Shown piece by piece: positions 61,662 through 64,000 of a stretch of DNA of 64,000 nt (its first letter is position 1; each line of letters starts with the position of its first letter). The position numbers were made by a program, and so were the translations under genes. The DNA is taken from NCBI GenBank assembly GCA_013420905.1, contig JAAXNY010000008.1, positions 2,294,001 to 2,358,000 on the forward strand. The letters are read 5' to 3'. This stretch comes from Collybia mongolica (lineage: Eukaryota; Basidiomycota; Agaricomycetes; Agaricales; Clitocybaceae). The notes below the pieces were generated by a model. It had not been told where the DNA came from. It did not search any database and saw nothing but the letters and a program-made list of their open reading frames with translations.

Positions 61662-63215
61662 TTATACAGGCCATGACAATGACCGAACTGCCGTGATCCA
61701 GGAGGAAGGTGCTCTCGCATACTAGAAGCCACGATTTTAATTAATAAAATGCAGAATATCAGAGGGTGTCAAGGAGTACTTGCCTGCCAAACCATAACAC
61801 CACCATCTATAACGAAAATATTAGCGGAGAAATAGTGTTTTAGTGAAATTCAGCTCACTCCACCCTTTACTCTTGGCTTGTTGCAGGCACGAAGCAAGAG
61901 TGGAGGTCGACATGAAGCCATTATTGGCGTCGCTAGTTGTAGCCGGTTTACCGATAACGAGCTTGGAAAGAGGGACCCCGTTGGCTGCAATTTGGAAGAG
62001 AGCAGTTTGAGGCCATGTGTTGGAAGAAGTAGTAAGCAGGTTAGAACAAGTGGTGTATTCAGATGCTCCCTCTGCCATTGTTTTCAGTAGGCTTCTCGGA
62101 AAGGGATTGAATTTGACGCACGATTATAGAACTGCATGGGTAGCCGGTTGTGATCAGAAGGGTTGTGACAGTTGTTGGACAACATGAATGCTAACCTGGA
62201 CGTTGTACCAATCAATAAGATTTCCGACAGTCGAGTGTACTTTCAAGTAACCTCCCCCAGAGTATCTCGAAGGGGTAAACCAGGGGGCGACAGCTGTTTT
62301 GGTATTTGGCACAACCATTTAGCATTTGGATGATTTTTGCTTACGAGCATGAGTTACGATGTAACTTCCTTGAGGAAGCTGAACTCGTAATTGCTTGGTG
62401 AAGTTAGCCAACCATGTCTAAAATTACGCGGTGAGTACTGGAACAATAGCGGCGATAAGTAACAGTATCCGGGAACATACCTCAGCCTTTCCGTTTCCGG
62501 TGTCAAAGGCGCCGAAATCCTGAAATAGGCGGATGGGATTACTGGTGTTAGCCGAGTACACAGAATTTCCGAACCTCATAGTCGACGTCAATACCATCCA
62601 GATTGTATTTTTTAACCCAAGCCGCCATGGTGTTGGCGGTTGCCACGGGGTCGGCACCAGAGGATGTCGGGATATCCGTAGATCCAAAAGCGGAGACGAT
62701 TAGCTTGATCCCCGCGGCTGCGTATTGGGATTTAATAGTAGCTCTTTCGGCGTCTGTATATGTCGTCCATTCGTACGCCTATAATTGAGTAAGTCAGAAA
62801 AAGAAGAGGGCCCTTAGAACGAATAAATTTCATACTTTATCCCAGGGTCCCGCGAGAAGAAGGAACGAAAGGGCACTGGTTGACGATGTAATAAGTAGGG
62901 AAGCAAGGAAGATCAGTTGTGCGATGCGTACAAGACATTGTATCCCTGGAATAAAATGTAAGTTTGGCAGTCAAACGAACGTATAATATGTTCACAAACT
63001 TTGAGCGCAGAGGCGGCAGGGACCCCATTCGATCCATCCCAAGCATCTGCATAGACGACGAAATGTGGTGCCGCTGGCGTTGCGCGAGCCAAGACGTCTC
63101 GGGCTTCTTTTCCGAGGCCTTCGTACGCTGTCTCGTTGAGCGCGACAGAGCTTACACCCCCAACATAAAGCAATGCAGACGCGATGATAGTCGTTAAAGC
63201 TGTGAAAGAAACCAT
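61662..63215 (-). CDS. GH18 chitinase B (secreted, single domain), paralogue of A
   Basis: ATG 63215 opens a signal peptide (MVSFTALTTIIASALLYVGG). The barrel repeats the landmarks of chitinase A: PHFVVYADAWDGSNGVP, GYNVL, GIKLIVSAFGSTDIPTSSGA, the catalytic DGIDVDYE, DFGAFDTGNGKAE, TPSRYSGGGYLKVHSTVG, DWYNVQ, EYTTCSNLLTTSSNTWPQTA, VIGKPATTSDANNGFMSTST and GGVMVWQ. After the last intron it ends YARAPSSWITAVRSLSWPV. All catalytic residues are present. There is no carbohydrate-binding module. The last intron (61722-61783) begins with GC (CAG|GCAAGT), at the same site as in A. Where A has an intron after APW, B reads straight through. Same orientation as A, about 1.4 kb upstream, so a tandem duplication. 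Confidence 0.9.
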
Positions 63216-63280
63216 AGTGTCGAAAGCACCAGAGTAGTATGGAGTGTTCAGCTGCCTAAAACTCTAGTTGAACGGTGGAC

Positions 63281-63286
63281 TTTATA
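63281..63286 (-). promoter_or_regulatory. TATA box of chitinase B
   Basis: TATAAA on the minus strand, 66 bp upstream of ATG 63215. Confidence 0.5.
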
Positions 63287-64000
63287 CTTCAGTAGTTAAC
63301 AAAGTTCCAGAGGATTATCCGCCGTCCACATGTATAGCAAGTACGGTTATAACCAGGTGACATTATGTGTACTGGTGGTCTATGCTCACTCCGCATGCAA
63401 AGGGGACGTTCGAAAGAGCTTTGAGAAGGGTGCCCAGAGCCAACAAGGCCCGCAAGGCGGTCAAGAAGGAAGATATCAGTTCTTATCAGGCGAGCCCACG
63501 CAGACAAGAAACCCTAATGGACCAAAACGTAAGAGGTTTGGGCGGGTGAATGAATTGAACTGACTAGCAGCGCCTGTCAACTACCATACTCTCGGACACA
63601 CAAGCGAAACCAAAAATGCAAAGAGTACATGTGGAAAAGGTCATATGTGGAGGAGACGCGAGGATATGTTGTACAGACCATGCCCGGAGTGTAATAGAGC
63701 CTTCTGCAAGACTCAACCACCGTGTGGCTGAGTTGGTGATGCACAGGGTAATGATACTATGCAGGATAATGAATATTTACTCTTGGAAAATATTTCCTCT
63801 GAAAGGCGCACGAAGGTCGGGCATGAGTGAAGTAGTCTCCGATTTCGTTCTTTTTGGTCACCGGGTTTAATGTGTGTGCCGTCAGGGTCTGACATCAATA
63901 AGCTCATAGGGCATTTGCGAACGACTTACTGGGGAAAGGTAACTTGAATGAACTGTGCAAGTTAGCGCAATTAAAAAAAATTAGAAATTAGAAATGCCAT
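63287..64000. other. Right-edge intergenic sequence
   Basis: This is sequence upstream of chitinase B, running to the window end. Short open frames on both strands (63330-63563, 63616-63870, 63713-63907) show no recognisable family. A gene beginning beyond the edge cannot be excluded. Confidence 0.35.

Noticed and set aside
61071..61674. Minus-strand frames between the chitinases as a possible third, decayed chitinase
   Set aside because: None of the GH18 landmarks (DGxDxDYE, GGVMVWQ, DWYNVQ) can be found in any frame.

Overview
This window is nuclear DNA of a basidiomycete fungus, most likely a mushroom-forming Agaricomycete. The evidence is dense genes on both strands, each cut by many introns of about 47-65 nt; a large F-box/LRR protein with the LPPEML start typical of this group; a Ppo-type fatty-acid dioxygenase; basidiomycete-type GH18 chitinases; a YVC1 channel with the basidiomycete signature; and hAT, DDE and Helitron relics. 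There is no operon structure, CRISPR array or bacterial feature. All products were assigned by reading translated motifs; no database search was possible.

Layout. 1-3660 (+): 3' part of the TEL1/ATM checkpoint kinase. 4101-6752 (-): STE20-type PAK kinase, 3' end to 3' end with TEL1. 6753-10396: gene-poor, with only weak exon-like pieces. 10397-12076 (-): secreted GH43 arabinofuranosidase. 13047-15083 (-): F-box protein, sharing a 252-bp promoter with coatomer epsilon (15336-16451, +). 17384-22206 (+): linoleate diol synthase/psi-factor oxygenase. 22457-25949 (-): YVC1 cation channel, divergent from the APSES cell-cycle factor MBP1 (26725-29605, +). 29939-34478: a hAT-like transposon with perfect 8-bp target duplications, filled with a deleted DDE element, a MITE and Helitron relics. 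34547-36525 (-): PRP4 splicing factor. 36790-39362 (-): membrane-anchored alpha/beta hydrolase. 39684-41649 (+): NDR kinase (CBK1/ORB6/COT1 type). 41962-43557 (+): L-arabinitol 4-dehydrogenase-like enzyme. 43810-47796 (-): BYE1-type PHD/TFIIS-M/SPOC factor. 47797-50203: no gene recognised. 50204-55882 (+): very large CDC15/SepH-type kinase. 57195-58448 (+): secreted basidiomycete protein of unknown function. 58664-60241 and 61662-63215 (both -): tandem GH18 chitinases.

How the genes fit together. They are mostly unrelated housekeeping genes. Three kinases (PAK, NDR, CDC15/SIN) act in polarity, morphogenesis and septation, and MBP1 drives G1/S transcription; I see no sign that they form a unit. 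GH43 and the arabinitol dehydrogenase are successive parts of L-arabinose use but lie 30 kb apart.

I found no clear new multi-gene system. The strongest unusual points are: two consecutive microexons (9 and 7 nt) in the alpha/beta hydrolase, the second encoding the catalytic serine; a CH domain and a C-terminal polybasic CaaX box on the CDC15-like kinase; loss of the axial cysteine in the P450 half of the dioxygenase; a nested transposon with clear target-site duplications; and intron gain/loss and GC-AG introns in the chitinase pair.
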